A DNA stretch of 64,000 bases from Gammaproteobacteria bacterium (GTDB taxonomy: Bacteria; Pseudomonadota; Gammaproteobacteria; Pseudomonadales; Cellvibrionaceae), in the NCBI GenBank assembly GCA_021151625.1, contig JAGKWY010000003.1:9425-73424 (forward strand). Direction: 5' to 3'. The position numbers and the translations under genes were made by a program. The notes below the pieces were generated by a model. The model made no database searches. It worked only from the letters and a program-made list of their open reading frames with translations, and was not told the origin of the DNA. Shown here one piece after another: positions 1-9,328 of this stretch (position 1 is the first letter of the stretch; each line of letters begins with the position of its first letter).

Positions 1-1351
1 CCGCTTCAATTTTGGAAAAATCGAGCAGTTGATTGATGATTTGCAACAGCGAATCCGCTGCAGAATTAATACTCATCAAATAACTTTTTTGCTGCTCATC
101 CAGCGTAGTGTCATGCAATAAATAACCAATGCCGATAATGGCATTCATGGGGGTACGAATTTCATGGCTCACGCGCGCAAGGAATTCACTTTTGGTTTTG
201 CTCGCAAGGTCGGCTTGTGCCTTGGCATTGAGCAGCTCCTCGCGCGAGTTCATAAAATCGGTAACATCCGTGTTCACGCCTACACAGCGGGTGGGGCGCC
301 CCTGATGATCCGGCTCAAAGAATTTGGCTTTGGAGTGCACCCAGATCACATGGCCATCGCGATGGAGCAAACGGAATTGCAACTGCAGTGACTCGCGTTT
401 GTTGTCGATGGTGGTCTGGTATTCGTGCAGCATATTGTCCAGGTCATCGGGATGGACAAAATAATCGCGCAGGGTATTTAAATTGCCGGGCAAGTCTTCG
501 TAGTCATAACCGAGCATACGTAAATAGCTGCGGCTGAAATAAATTTTGTTGGTTGATAAATTCCAATCCCAAATACCATCGTTGCTGGCCTCCATCGCAT
601 ATTGATGGCGAGTGTCGCGGTCATTCATCAAGCGCAGGTGTTCGTGCTGTTGCATAAAGCGGAATAGCCAGTTGAGCAAACTGGCCAGTGCTTTGGTGTC
701 TTGCGGGTGCCAGGTGTGGGGGCCATCGCGGTGCAGGCTCATCAGGCCACGCAGTTGGGTTTGCTCGGTCAATGGGATGATCAAGCTGTTGAAAATCCCC
801 AGTTGGCGCAAGGGTTCGGTGGCTGAGGCGAGGTCGGGGTCAGTAGCGGAAAGCACCAACGCTTGCCCGTCTTGCAACTGGCGGAATTCGCTGGAGTCAG
901 CCTTAACGGCAAACCTCAGCCAATCAGGCGCTTGCAGGCGACAACGGCTGACCTCAGGCAGGTCGCCGGCGCTCCATTGGCTGAGCAAATTGAGCTGCGT
1001 GTCCTGGGCATCCCAGTTCCATAAGCCTATCTCGCGTAAGCCCAGCAGGCTGCCGACTTTGCGCAGTACTTGCTGGATACTGTGCGGATGCTGTTGTTTC
1101 ACCAGATACCTGAGGGTTTCCTGCACCCAGGTTTCATCAAATATCGCGCCCTCGGTTTTGGTGAGCGGGCCTGGTGCATCCTGGTCGCTATCTGTAGCGG
1201 TGAGGGGGATCTGGGCGCTGGCGCGCAGTTGGTTGATGGCGTGCCTGGCTTGCAGGCTTTGTTTCAGGGACGAAAGCTCCTCCTCCAGCAGCTGGATTTT
1301 TGCTGCCAGGGCCTCCTCTGTATCACCTGAATGCAAGGATTTTCTACCCAT
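1..1351 (-). CDS. Sensor histidine kinase with GAF and PAS domains (3' part outside window)
   Basis: The reading frame is open on the minus strand from ATG at 1351 to the left edge, so the C-terminus lies outside the window. The N-terminus is a charged helical stretch (KIQLLEEELSSLKQSL, likely coiled coil). A GAF-like region follows at about residues 60-235. A PAS domain at about 240-370 contains EASNDGIWDWN, FSRSYLRMLGYDYEDLPG and a PAC-type segment ending GRPTRCVGVNTDVT. The HisKA H-box is SHEIRTPMNAIIG with phospho-acceptor His396. No signal peptide or membrane segment is seen, so it is probably cytoplasmic. The missing part should hold the HATPase domain and perhaps receiver domains (hybrid kinase). 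The start has AAGGGAG directly abutting the ATG, an unusually short spacing, but no other in-frame start is seen upstream. The signal sensed cannot be told from sequence. Confidence 0.9.
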   Translation of the reverse strand, partial: MGRKSLHSGDTEEALAAKIQLLEEELSSLKQSLQARHAINQLRASAQIPLTATDSDQDAPGPLTKTEGAIFDETWVQETLRYLVKQQHPHSIQQVLRKVGSLLGLREIGLWNWDAQDTQLNLLSQWSAGDLPEVSRCRLQAPDWLRFAVKADSSEFRQLQDGQALVLSATDPDLASATEPLRQLGIFNSLIIPLTEQTQLRGLMSLHRDGPHTWHPQDTKALASLLNWLFRFMQQHEHLRLMNDRDTRHQYAMEASNDGIWDWNLSTNKIYFSRSYLRMLGYDYEDLPGNLNTLRDYFVHPDDLDNMLHEYQTTIDNKRESLQLQFRLLHRDGHVIWVHSKAKFFEPDHQGRPTRCVGVNTDVTDFMNSREELLNAKAQADLASKTKSEFLARVSHEIRTPMNAIIGIGYLLHDTTLDEQQKSYLMSINSAADSLLQIINQLLDFSKIEA

Positions 1352-1530
1352 CTCCCTTATTGTGCGCCTCGTAACTGTGTTGGCGAAAAAATAGACTGCC
1401 GAACCTTCAGCCTAGTTCATTCCGGTGCAAATACCAGCCACCAGACGAAATAATAATGAAAAATGCGCCAAATGGGGACGAGCTGTAATGGCGCGTAATC
1501 TTTCCGGGGTATTTGAGTGAGTAAGCAATA

Positions 1531-1567
1531 AAAATGCCGCCTCCCTTAACAGGAGGCGGCATTTTTT
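1531..1567. terminator. Bidirectional intrinsic terminator
   Basis: A GCCGCCTCC / GGAGGCGGC stem with a short loop is flanked by A-rich sequence on the left and T6 on the right. It lies just downstream of the argH stop (minus strand), which it most likely serves. Confidence 0.8.
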
Positions 1568-1589
1568 ACTGAAGCCTTAAGCCTGATTA

Positions 1590-2996
1590 TTAGGCGTTGG
1601 TGCGGCTATTAAGACTGGCTTTAGCGCGTTCAACCGCTGCCTTAACTTGTACAGGCGCAGTCCCGCCAATATGGTTGCGCGCGGCGACTGAACCTTCCAG
1701 AGTGAGTACTTCAAACACGTTGGCTTCAATGACGCTGGAGAATTGTTGTAACTCTTCCAGGGTCATCTCGGACAGGTCTTTGTTGGTCTGTACACCATAA
1801 GCCACTGACTTGCCTACAATTTCGTGCGCATCGCGGAAGGGAACGCCTTTGCGCACCAGATAGTCCGCCAAATCAGTTGCGGTGGAGAAACCGCGCTTGG
1901 CCGCTTCGTACAGCTCTGCTTTGCGCGGCTGAATTGCGGGAACCATATCGGCGAAAGCGCGCAGACAGTCTTTGACGGTATCAATCGCATCGAATACCGG
2001 CTCTTTATCTTCCTGGTTGTCCTTGTTATAGGCCAATGGCTGGGATTTCATCAGCGTTAAGAGTGCGATCAAATGGCCATTTACACGGCCGGTTTTACCG
2101 CGCACCAGCTCGGGCACGTCGGGGTTTTTCTTCTGCGGCATAATCGATGAGCCGGTGCAGAAGCGGTCAGGCAGATCGATGAACTTGAATTGCGATGAAG
2201 TCCAGAGCACCAGCTCTTCGCTCATGCGCGACATGTGGGTGAGCAGGATGCTGGCGAAGGCGCAGAATTCGATGGCGAAGTCGCGGTCACTCACCGAATC
2301 GAGCGAGTTTTCAGTCGGCGCTTCAAAGCCGAGCAGTTGTGCTGTGTAAGCGCGATCGATCGGGTAGGTGGTACCGGCTAGCGCTGCAGCACCCAGTGGC
2401 AAATAGTTCATGCGCTTGCGGCAATCCAGCAAGCGGCCGTAATCGCGCTGCAGCATTTCAAACCAGGCGAGGATGTGATGGCCAAAAGTCACTGGCTGGG
2501 CGGTTTGCAAATGGGTAAAGCCGGGCATGATGGTATCGGTATTGGCGTCGGCCAATTGCAGCATGCCCTGTTGCAGGCGAGTGAGTTCTTTGGCGATTGC
2601 ATCGATTTCGTCGCGCATATACAGGCGAATGTCGGTGGCGACTTGATCGTTGCGCGAACGACCGGTATGAAGTTTCTTACCGGTGATGCCAATGCGCTGG
2701 GTGAGCAGCGCCTCGATGTTCATGTGCACATCTTCCAGGCTGATCGACCAGGTAAATTTGCCAGCGACGATTTCTGCGCGAATTTCTTCCAGGCCAGCGA
2801 TGATCTGATCGCGCTCAGCGTCGGTCAATACGCCCACTTTGGCGAGCATGGTCGCGTGAGCGATAGAGCCGTTGATATCGTGGTGATAGAGGCGGTAATC
2901 AAAACCGATAGACGCGGTAAAACGCTCGACAAAGGCATCAGTCGCTTCACTGAAGCGGCCGCCCCAGGGTTTGATCGGCTGGTCATTCTGGCTCAT
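1590..2996 (-). CDS. argH: Argininosuccinate lyase
   Basis: It cleaves argininosuccinate to arginine and fumarate, the last step of arginine synthesis, in the cytosol as a homotetramer. The 468 residues match the usual family length. Visible markers are the N-terminal WGGRFSE motif, the region HTGRSRNDQVATD, and the fumarase/aspartase-superfamily signature GSSIMPQKKNPD, whose mobile loop carries the catalytic serine. The gene is divergent from algZ, an arrangement known from pseudomonads, and is followed by a strong terminator. Nothing appears truncated or altered. Confidence 0.98.
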   Translation of the reverse strand: MSQNDQPIKPWGGRFSEATDAFVERFTASIGFDYRLYHHDINGSIAHATMLAKVGVLTDAERDQIIAGLEEIRAEIVAGKFTWSISLEDVHMNIEALLTQRIGITGKKLHTGRSRNDQVATDIRLYMRDEIDAIAKELTRLQQGMLQLADANTDTIMPGFTHLQTAQPVTFGHHILAWFEMLQRDYGRLLDCRKRMNYLPLGAAALAGTTYPIDRAYTAQLLGFEAPTENSLDSVSDRDFAIEFCAFASILLTHMSRMSEELVLWTSSQFKFIDLPDRFCTGSSIMPQKKNPDVPELVRGKTGRVNGHLIALLTLMKSQPLAYNKDNQEDKEPVFDAIDTVKDCLRAFADMVPAIQPRKAELYEAAKRGFSTATDLADYLVRKGVPFRDAHEIVGKSVAYGVQTNKDLSEMTLEELQQFSSVIEANVFEVLTLEGSVAARNHIGGTAPVQVKAAVERAKASLNSRTNA

Positions 2997-3176
2997 GAGG
3001 AAGTGTCCACAAACGTAAAATAATGAAGGAGTTAGCAGGTGCAGCTAGGCTAAGATTCGCATTTTTGTGCGCAGCGAAAACTGCCGTGGCGCTACAAGGT
3101 CGCGCATTATAGCCCAAGCCATCGCTAATAAGTTGGGCCAGTGATCGGCTAACCGAGGAAAAACCACAGAGGATTT

Positions 3177-4274
3177 ATGCCAGCACCCAGGATCAAAAAT
3201 ACCCGCGCTGAAGCGCGTGAGCCGCTTACCCCTTTCTTGCCTGATTTATGTAACAGTCAGGCGATATTCCTCCTGGTGCTGGTGGCGGAATTGTTGGCGC
3301 TCTTGTTGACCATTAGCGCACCGTCCGGGTTACGACATTTCAATTGGGATAAACTGGCCCTGGTTTCGGTGCAGGTGCAGTGGATTGTATTGTGCAGTGC
3401 TGTTGCACTTTGCCGTATGCGCTTCTGGCTTGGACGGCAAACCCAGATTAAGGCCGGGAGTGCAAGTTATGCGGTGGTGCTCTTGATTACCTTGATGCTA
3501 TCGCTATTGGGGCAATGGATAATTTATGGCGCTAGTGATTTGGTGTTGGTAGTTGAACGCCCGGTGGAGTTTGACTATTGGTCGTTATTAGACAACCTCG
3601 CGCTCGCCGCCATCCTCTCGGGTATTTTGTTGCGCTATCTCTACCTGCAGCAGCAATTGCACAACCAGCAGCAAGCGGAAATGCAGGCGCGGATCCAGGC
3701 GTTACAATCACGTATTCGTCCGCACTTTCTATTTAATAGTATGAACTCTATTGCCAGCCTGATTAGTACCGAGCCAGAAACGGCTGAGCGGGTAGTGGAG
3801 GATTTATCGGAGCTGTTTCGTGCGAGCCTGGCTGAACCTTCACTGATTCCGCTGGAGCGTGAATTAACCCTTTGCAAACACTATCTGGAGATTGAGCAAT
3901 TGCGCCTTGGGCGTCGGCTGCAGGTGGATTGGCAAATCGGCAGCTACACTGATGAAGTGAAAATCCCCAGCCTGATGCTGCAGCCGCTAGTGGAGAATGC
4001 AATTTTCCACGGGGTGGAGCCCATGCCCAAGGGCGGAAAAATTACCATTAAAGTTTCGCAAAATGATAAGCAACTGAGTATCGTCATTAGTAACCCCTAT
4101 GTATTGGTAAAACGAAATACGCAAAACAACGAACATTCCCAGCGCCATAATCGCATGGCATTGGATAATATTCGCCGCCGGTTGACGGCACATTTCGGCA
4201 GTGCCGCGCGTTTATCCAGCAGTGCGGAAAACGGTGTGTTTACCACTTATATCTTTTGCCCGTTAACAGTGTGA
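3177..4274 (+). CDS. algZ: LytS/AlgZ-type membrane sensor histidine kinase
   Basis: This is a 365-residue kinase of the His_kinase (PF06580) family. The N-terminal ~155 residues contain about four hydrophobic segments (for example AIFLLVLVAELLALLLTISA and a LLITLMLSLLGQWIIYGA stretch). The phospho-acceptor motif is RIRPHFLFNSMNSIASLI, and the ATPase N-box region is LMLQPLVENAIFHGVEP, as expected for AlgZ/FimS/LytS proteins that lack the classical orthodox-kinase boxes. It sits between divergent argH and a LytTR response regulator 48 bp downstream, the same order as argH-algZ-algR in Pseudomonas, where the pair controls alginate and type IV pili. The regulon here is unknown. The symbol rests on synteny plus family. 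Confidence 0.85.
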   Translation: MPAPRIKNTRAEAREPLTPFLPDLCNSQAIFLLVLVAELLALLLTISAPSGLRHFNWDKLALVSVQVQWIVLCSAVALCRMRFWLGRQTQIKAGSASYAVVLLITLMLSLLGQWIIYGASDLVLVVERPVEFDYWSLLDNLALAAILSGILLRYLYLQQQLHNQQQAEMQARIQALQSRIRPHFLFNSMNSIASLISTEPETAERVVEDLSELFRASLAEPSLIPLERELTLCKHYLEIEQLRLGRRLQVDWQIGSYTDEVKIPSLMLQPLVENAIFHGVEPMPKGGKITIKVSQNDKQLSIVISNPYVLVKRNTQNNEHSQRHNRMALDNIRRRLTAHFGSAARLSSSAENGVFTTYIFCPLTV

Positions 4275-4322
4275 GAGCTGGGCGAGCAAATAAATCGTTA
4301 GTCATCCACAGAGAAAATAAGT

Positions 4323-5063
4323 ATGGATGTGTTGATTGTTGATGATGAAGCTCTGGCGCGGCAGCGGCTGGTGCGTATGGTGGAGAAGATTGAAGGCTTC
4401 TCTGTAGTCGCAGAAGCGGATGGTGCCGAGGAAGCCATGGTCGCTATCACTGCGCATGATCCGGATATAGTGTTGCTGGATATTCAAATGCCCGGGCGCG
4501 ATGGTTTGTCGCTCGCGCGCGATATCGCCGTATTGGAGGATCCACCGGCGATAATTTTTTGCACGGCTTACGATCAGTATGCGCTGGATGCTTTTGGTAC
4601 CAACGCAGTGGGCTATTTGCTTAAGCCGGTAAAATCCGAGCAATTGTTGCAAGTATTGGAAAAGGCCACCAAGCTCAACAAGATCCAGCGTGTGGCGGCG
4701 CAAAAAAATCCGGTGCCCAAAAAAGAAAGCCAGCGCACGCAAATCAGTGCCAAAACCCGGCGCGGTGTGGAGTTAATACCGGTAGAAGATGTGCGCTACT
4801 TTCTGGCCGATCATAAATACGTAACGGTTTACCATCGCAACGGCGAACATTTACTTGATGAAACCCTGAAAGAACTGGAGGAGGAATTTGCCGGGCGCTT
4901 TGTGCGTGTACATCGCAATTCCCTGGTATCCATCAGGCATATTGAGGCGCTGGAGCGCACGGCCCAGGGGCAATATCAAGTGCGCCTGGCGGACATTGAA
5001 ACCCGCCCGGTAATCAGTCGCCGCCATGTAAGTGACCTAAAAGATTTGCTCAAAATGATTTGA
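4323..5063 (+). CDS. algR: LytTR-family response regulator (AlgR-like)
   Basis: This is a 246-residue cytoplasmic regulator. Residues 1-120 form a receiver domain with acidic residues in VDDEALARQRL, phospho-acceptor Asp in VLLDIQMPGRDGLSLA, a conserved Thr in FCTAYDQYALDAF and a KP motif (YLLKPVKSEQL). Residues 140-246 form a LytTR DNA-binding domain (VRYFLADHKYVTVYH, FVRVHRNSLVSIRHIEAL). It is the cognate partner of the kinase directly upstream. In Pseudomonas hemC follows algR; here a CBM2 protein gene follows instead, so the synteny breaks at this point. Confidence 0.88.
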   Translation: MDVLIVDDEALARQRLVRMVEKIEGFSVVAEADGAEEAMVAITAHDPDIVLLDIQMPGRDGLSLARDIAVLEDPPAIIFCTAYDQYALDAFGTNAVGYLLKPVKSEQLLQVLEKATKLNKIQRVAAQKNPVPKKESQRTQISAKTRRGVELIPVEDVRYFLADHKYVTVYHRNGEHLLDETLKELEEEFAGRFVRVHRNSLVSIRHIEALERTAQGQYQVRLADIETRPVISRRHVSDLKDLLKMI

Positions 5064-5244
5064 TCGACGCTTGATATCTACTGTGTGGCAATGATTATTT
5101 TTGTTAGTAATTGATGGGTTTTTGTGTTTTTTTATGGTTGAACATTGGTAATCATTGCTACCAAAAATGTTAACTCAAATTTTATTTAAGTTAAGCGCCA
5201 TTATTTTACAAAGAGTGACCGCTGCACTTTTTTGAGGCGCATTA

Positions 5245-5308
5245 CCCTCGACAATGCGACGCTTTTTTCCCATCCGGGGCAAGTGTTCAATTTATTTATC
5301 GTCGAGGG
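5245..5308 (+). promoter_or_regulatory. Leader stem that could mask the ribosome binding site of the CBM2-protein gene
   Basis: CCCTCGAC at 5245-5252 is perfectly complementary to GTCGAGGG at 5301-5308, and the latter includes the Shine-Dalgarno sequence (GAGGGAA, 5304-5310) of the ATG at 5313. If both lie in the transcript, the 8-bp stem would occlude the RBS. No known riboswitch class was recognised. Confidence 0.45.
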
Positions 5309-5312
5309 AACA

Positions 5313-7514
5313 ATGAACATCTCTACTAATAAATTATTACGGCAATCGGCATTATTATTGGGTGCTGGTTTAACTCTACAGGCATCCAGCAGTTTTGCGG
5401 CGCGCTGTGAATATCTCGTTCAAAGCGATTGGAATACCGGTTTTGTGGCTGCCATTCGCATCACCAATGACACCAGCACTACCATTAATGGCTGGTCGGT
5501 CAATTGGACCTATACCGATGGCTCTACCCGCACCGGCGGGTGGAACGCCAACTTCAGTGGTAGTAATCCTTACAGTGCAACTGGCGTGGGTTGGAATAAC
5601 CAGATTAATCCTGGCCAAAGTGTAGAATTTGGTGTGCAGGGCAATAAGGGTGTTGCCAACTCACCGGCAGCGCGCCCCGTTGTGAGCGGCAATGTGTGTT
5701 CATCGCCGGTGAGCAGCCCATCGACTAGCAGCCGCTCCAGTGTGCCAAGCAGCAGAAGTTCCAGTAGTTTGCCCATCGATATTTTATCGTCGAGCAGTTA
5801 CAGCAGTGCCAGAAGCTCATCAAGCAGAAGCGCAAGCAGTTTGCCGATTGATATTTTATCATCGAGCAGCTTCAGTAGTTTCCACAGTGTATCCAGCAGA
5901 AGCCTGAGCAGCTTTTCAGCAGGATCAAGCAGCAGTGTGCGCACCTCTAATTCCAGTTTCTCCAGTGCGCAAACAACCAGTGTTTCCTCGGTGGGCTCAA
6001 GCAGTTCCAAAGGTGTTAATCATCCACCGGTAGCGCGCCTGACGTTGGCGGCAGATGGATTAACAGTGCGTGCTAGCGCCCTGGCATCTACCGATGAAGA
6101 TGGCGATAAGCTGAAATACTCAATCGGCTTTGGCGACGGTGCAGCAATTAGCTATGGTGATGCCTGGCATACCTATAAAACACCTGGCACCTACACGGTG
6201 ACAGTGACCGTAAATGATGGCACCACCAGCAGTGAAAAACAGGAATCCGTCACGCTCACCGGCTCTGGTAGTAACCAGCCTCCTATTGCGGTGCTCAATG
6301 TCGTGCGCGATAACCAGCGCATCATTGCTTACGCCAATACCTCTTACGATGCGGAAAGCGGGCTCAGCTATTTATGGGATTTTGGTGAAGGGCAATTCAG
6401 TGGCTCTACCCGACAATCATTCAACGACTGCAATGCTACAACGTCTGCAGGGGTGACACTCACGGTATCGGACGGTCAGTTAGCAGATACCGTCCAGGGC
6501 TTTGCGGCCTACCCGTGTGGTGCCTTCCAGGATACTGGTGGTGTTGCAAACTTCACTTATACGATTGATGGTTTGAAGGTAAACGTGGATGCGCGTGGTT
6601 CTTACCAAGCCCGCTCATTGGAATGGAACTTCGGTGGCGCTGGCAGTGGCGGCAGTAGCAGTGTGGGCGCTGGTCGTTTGCTGGAGTCGTACACCTACGC
6701 GGCACCGGGAACTTATAACATCCAACTCACGGCTCACGGTGATTGGGGTGACGGCACTAAAACCATTCCGGTGACGGTGGGCTCTGTGGTGAGTTCATCA
6801 TCGTCCAGCAGCAGTATTCGCAGTTCATCCAGCTCAAGCGCCAGCAGTGTGCCCAATCATTACGATGCACCGCGCGCAACTACTGCGCCGGTAATTGATG
6901 GCAGTGCTGATGCAGTCTGGGAGCGCGCGGCCTGGGCGCCGATTAATGTGTTCTGGCTGGGTACGCAATCCAATCCATCGGCGCAGGATTACAGCGGCCG
7001 CTACAAAGCTCTGTGGGATGAAGACTATCTCTACCTGTTATTTGATGTGACTGATGATCGCATCTACGACGGCGTGCGCGATGCGCTCGATCGCTATTGG
7101 GAAGATGACACTGTGGAGTTGTTTATCGACGAAAATAAAAACGGCGGTCAACATGGCTACAACACCAGTGCCTGGGCCTATCACATCAGCACCTATGGCG
7201 ATGTGGTGGACTACACCACATCCGGTCCAAAGTTGCTGAATGATCACATCGATTCCCGTTTGGTGAGTGCGGGCACTAAGCACCTGTGGGAAATCCGTGT
7301 GCGTATTTATGGCGAGGATTACGCCGATTGGAAAACCAATACGCCGCTCAAGCTTTTCTCCGGAAAACTTATGGGATTCTCTGCATGTTACATCGATAAC
7401 GACGGCAGCCCACAGCGCGAAAGCATGATGGGTTCAGTGAATACCCCGGGCCACAAAAGCAATCTGGGTTATCAGGATGCAAGCGTTTTTGGCTCGTTGC
7501 GTTTGGTTGAATAA
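5313..7514 (+). CDS. Secreted carbohydrate-binding protein: CBM2, PKD-like domains, CBM9-like module
   Basis: The protein has 733 residues. ATG at 5313 is chosen over an upstream in-frame start at 5232 because a GAGGGAA Shine-Dalgarno precedes it and a signal peptide begins there (MNISTNKLLRQSALLLGAGL, cleavage near SSFA-ARC). A CBM2 module at about 32-130 has conserved tryptophans (NGWSVNWTY, GVGWNNQINPGQSVEFGVQG). A Ser-rich linker covers about 131-245. About three PKD-like domains follow (DEDGDKLKYSIGFGDG, SYDAESGLSYLWDFGEG, LEWNFGG). After a second Ser linker, residues ~528-733 resemble a CBM9-like/DOMON domain (APVIDGSADAVWERA, YLYLLFDVTDDRIYD, DDTVELFIDEN). No glycoside hydrolase catalytic domain is evident. 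The role is probably adhesion to crystalline or plant polysaccharide, or delivery of an unrecognised activity; function beyond binding is inference. Confidence 0.85.
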   Translation: MNISTNKLLRQSALLLGAGLTLQASSSFAARCEYLVQSDWNTGFVAAIRITNDTSTTINGWSVNWTYTDGSTRTGGWNANFSGSNPYSATGVGWNNQINPGQSVEFGVQGNKGVANSPAARPVVSGNVCSSPVSSPSTSSRSSVPSSRSSSSLPIDILSSSSYSSARSSSSRSASSLPIDILSSSSFSSFHSVSSRSLSSFSAGSSSSVRTSNSSFSSAQTTSVSSVGSSSSKGVNHPPVARLTLAADGLTVRASALASTDEDGDKLKYSIGFGDGAAISYGDAWHTYKTPGTYTVTVTVNDGTTSSEKQESVTLTGSGSNQPPIAVLNVVRDNQRIIAYANTSYDAESGLSYLWDFGEGQFSGSTRQSFNDCNATTSAGVTLTVSDGQLADTVQGFAAYPCGAFQDTGGVANFTYTIDGLKVNVDARGSYQARSLEWNFGGAGSGGSSSVGAGRLLESYTYAAPGTYNIQLTAHGDWGDGTKTIPVTVGSVVSSSSSSSSIRSSSSSSASSVPNHYDAPRATTAPVIDGSADAVWERAAWAPINVFWLGTQSNPSAQDYSGRYKALWDEDYLYLLFDVTDDRIYDGVRDALDRYWEDDTVELFIDENKNGGQHGYNTSAWAYHISTYGDVVDYTTSGPKLLNDHIDSRLVSAGTKHLWEIRVRIYGEDYADWKTNTPLKLFSGKLMGFSACYIDNDGSPQRESMMGSVNTPGHKSNLGYQDASVFGSLRLVE

Positions 7515-7543
7515 TTTCGCTGAATAGAAATACGTTTGACGTT

Positions 7544-7589
7544 AAAAAAACAAAACCCCGCAGTCACTCGCGGGGTTTTGTTTTTTTTT
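7544..7589. terminator. Bidirectional intrinsic terminator between convergent genes
   Basis: A long stem CAAAACCCCGC / GCGGGGTTTTG is flanked by A7 on the left and T9 on the right. It separates the CBM2-protein gene (plus) from the mannanase gene (minus) and can end transcription from both. Confidence 0.9.
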
Positions 7590-7642
7590 AGTGCGCGGAT
7601 TAGTGCGCTAATTTATGCCAGCGATATTTTGCGGCAAAAAAA

Positions 7643-9328
7643 TTAACGGCAAGTCACCACCGGCATTTCCACGCTGCCGCCATTGGTATTGCCCTGGAAG
7701 CCGAATTCTACCGTTTGGCCTGCGCCAATAGTGGAGTTCCAGCTAACGCCGGTAGCGCTGTAAGGATTGCTACCGGTCAGGGTGACATTCCAGGAACTGG
7801 TGATGCGGTTGCTGCCGCTGTATTGCCAACTGGCCGTCCAGCCGGATTTGCTGCTGGTGCCCGAGTTGGTAGCGCGAATTGCGCCGGTGAAGCCTGAGCC
7901 CCAGGAATTGGAAACCACATAGGTACAGCTCAATCCGCCGGTATTGTTGCTCACACTGCTTGAGCTGCTGGACGGTGGGGTAACACTGCTGCGGCTGCTT
8001 GAGGTTGTCACCACCGGCGCGCTGCTGCGACTGCTGGTAGACGGCGTACTGGAAGTAGTGCTGCCTTCAATGCCCCAGGGCGCAGGCAGGGCGGCGCAAC
8101 TGGTGCGACCCACACAGCTCTGTGCGTTTTCCCAGCCCCAACCGGATGGCGTGTTTACACAAATTGGATAGCGGGTGCCGTACCAGTTACAGGTACTGCC
8201 GGTATTACTTACCGAAGATGAACTGCTGGAACGGATACTGGATGAGCTGGTTGCCGGAGTTGAAGATGGCACTGATGAACTGCTTGGCACCGCGCTGGAA
8301 CGCGCACTGCTGGAGGAACTGGTGGTGGTGCCACCGAAATGGGTCGCCAGGCGTGAGGTAGCCTTGATGCCATTGGTGCTGTTAATCAGGTAGTTACCCC
8401 AGGTGCTGAGCGAGCCGGCATTCCAGTTATTCACTATATCCAGTTGCACACAGCAACTGCCGTTACCGCTCCAGCTCCAGCCCATATAGCCGATGCGCAT
8501 ATCCTGTGCGTATTGCAGAATCGCTTCCTCGGCGACGTTACTGCCGTTGTGCTCTGCACCGAATTCACCCACCACAATTGGCAAGCCACGGCTAATGAAG
8601 CTGCTCAAATAGCTTTGTACGATGCTCGCATTGTTGTACACCTCGTACATGTGCACTGAAAACACGGTGTTTTTCAGGGTGTCGGCGGCAAAAATGGCGG
8701 GCGCATTATCGCGCATAGCGTTCTGCCAATCCTGTCCCCAGGTAGACCCGTCAATCATCAGCTGATGTGTAAGCCCGCCACTGCGCAATGCGCGGATCGC
8801 GGTGATGTGATCGGCAGTGTAAGTTGCGGCCGAGGTGTTATTGCCGAATGGCTCGTTGGCAATATTCACAATCACATAGTCTTCCTGGCCGGTGATGGCA
8901 GCTTTGATATCGCTGCTCAGCCAATACTCAGTGGCTTTGCTGATGTGGGTCGCCGCAGCGCTCTCGCCATAGCCGGTGGAATCGTGTACTTCCAATACGC
9001 AGACCAGCTTGTTGGCCTTACATTGGTTGATGATGTTGGTCACCACACTGCCACTGGTGCGCGTCCATTGGGTGCCGTTAGCGAGAACCACGCGCACTGA
9101 GTTGGCACCGGTGGCCGCAATATCTTTCAGCGATTGGTTGAGGCGATCCGGATACCATGCATGGGCATGGTTAACTCCACGGAACACGAAGGGGTTGCCG
9201 TTGGGGTCCAGGATTTGTGAGCCGCTCACGCTCCAGCCGGCAAATGCAGGTGAGACCATGGCAGCGGTGAGTGCGGCCAGGGCCGTTTTCTTCAGTAATG
9301 AGTTCTTGCGTGTGATCAGATTTTTCAT
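7643..9328 (-). CDS. Secreted endo-beta-1,4-mannanase, GH5 (subfamily 8 type) with CBM10 and CBM2
   Basis: The protein has 561 residues. ATG at 9328 is preferred to an in-frame start at 9439 because GGAAA lies upstream and a signal peptide starts there (MKNLITRKNSLLKKTALAAL, cut after AFA). Residues 31-333 form a GH5 catalytic domain. Segments FRGVNHAHAWYPDRL, RVVLANGTQWT, CVLEVHDSTG and GYMGWSWSGNG follow the GH5_8 mannanase pattern; the acid/base is Glu159 (NIANEP) and the nucleophile Glu255 (VVGEFGAEH). A Ser linker leads to a CBM10 (CNWYGTRYPICVN, GWGWENAQSC), then a CBM2 at about 465-561 (GWTASWQYSG, TGVSWNSTIGAGQTVEFGFQ). It should hydrolyse mannan in plant cell walls outside the cell. 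A cellulase is the alternative reading, but the catalytic domain favours mannanase. Confidence 0.9.
   Translation of the reverse strand: MKNLITRKNSLLKKTALAALTAAMVSPAFAGWSVSGSQILDPNGNPFVFRGVNHAHAWYPDRLNQSLKDIAATGANSVRVVLANGTQWTRTSGSVVTNIINQCKANKLVCVLEVHDSTGYGESAAATHISKATEYWLSSDIKAAITGQEDYVIVNIANEPFGNNTSAATYTADHITAIRALRSGGLTHQLMIDGSTWGQDWQNAMRDNAPAIFAADTLKNTVFSVHMYEVYNNASIVQSYLSSFISRGLPIVVGEFGAEHNGSNVAEEAILQYAQDMRIGYMGWSWSGNGSCCVQLDIVNNWNAGSLSTWGNYLINSTNGIKATSRLATHFGGTTTSSSSSARSSAVPSSSSVPSSTPATSSSSIRSSSSSSVSNTGSTCNWYGTRYPICVNTPSGWGWENAQSCVGRTSCAALPAPWGIEGSTTSSTPSTSSRSSAPVVTTSSSRSSVTPPSSSSSSVSNNTGGLSCTYVVSNSWGSGFTGAIRATNSGTSSKSGWTASWQYSGSNRITSSWNVTLTGSNPYSATGVSWNSTIGAGQTVEFGFQGNTNGGSVEMPVVTCR

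Noticed and set aside
612..1394. 260-codon plus-strand ORF
   Set aside because: Antisense to the GAF/PAS histidine kinase, whose frame is continuous with clear domains; this ORF has no recognisable domain and a Ser/Cys/Arg-rich composition typical of a shadow frame.
2475..3023. 182-codon plus-strand ORF
   Set aside because: Antisense to argH, with no domain or RBS support.
5083..5154. Inverted pair GCAATGATTA / TAATCATTGC downstream of algR
   Set aside because: The ten-base arms are about 50 bp apart with no T-run after them; chance or a weak operator cannot be told apart.
5700..6015. Repeated AGCAGC/AGTAGT tracts resembling a DNA repeat array
   Set aside because: These encode the poly-serine linker of the CBM2 protein; codon-level repetition explains them and there are no CRISPR-like spacers.
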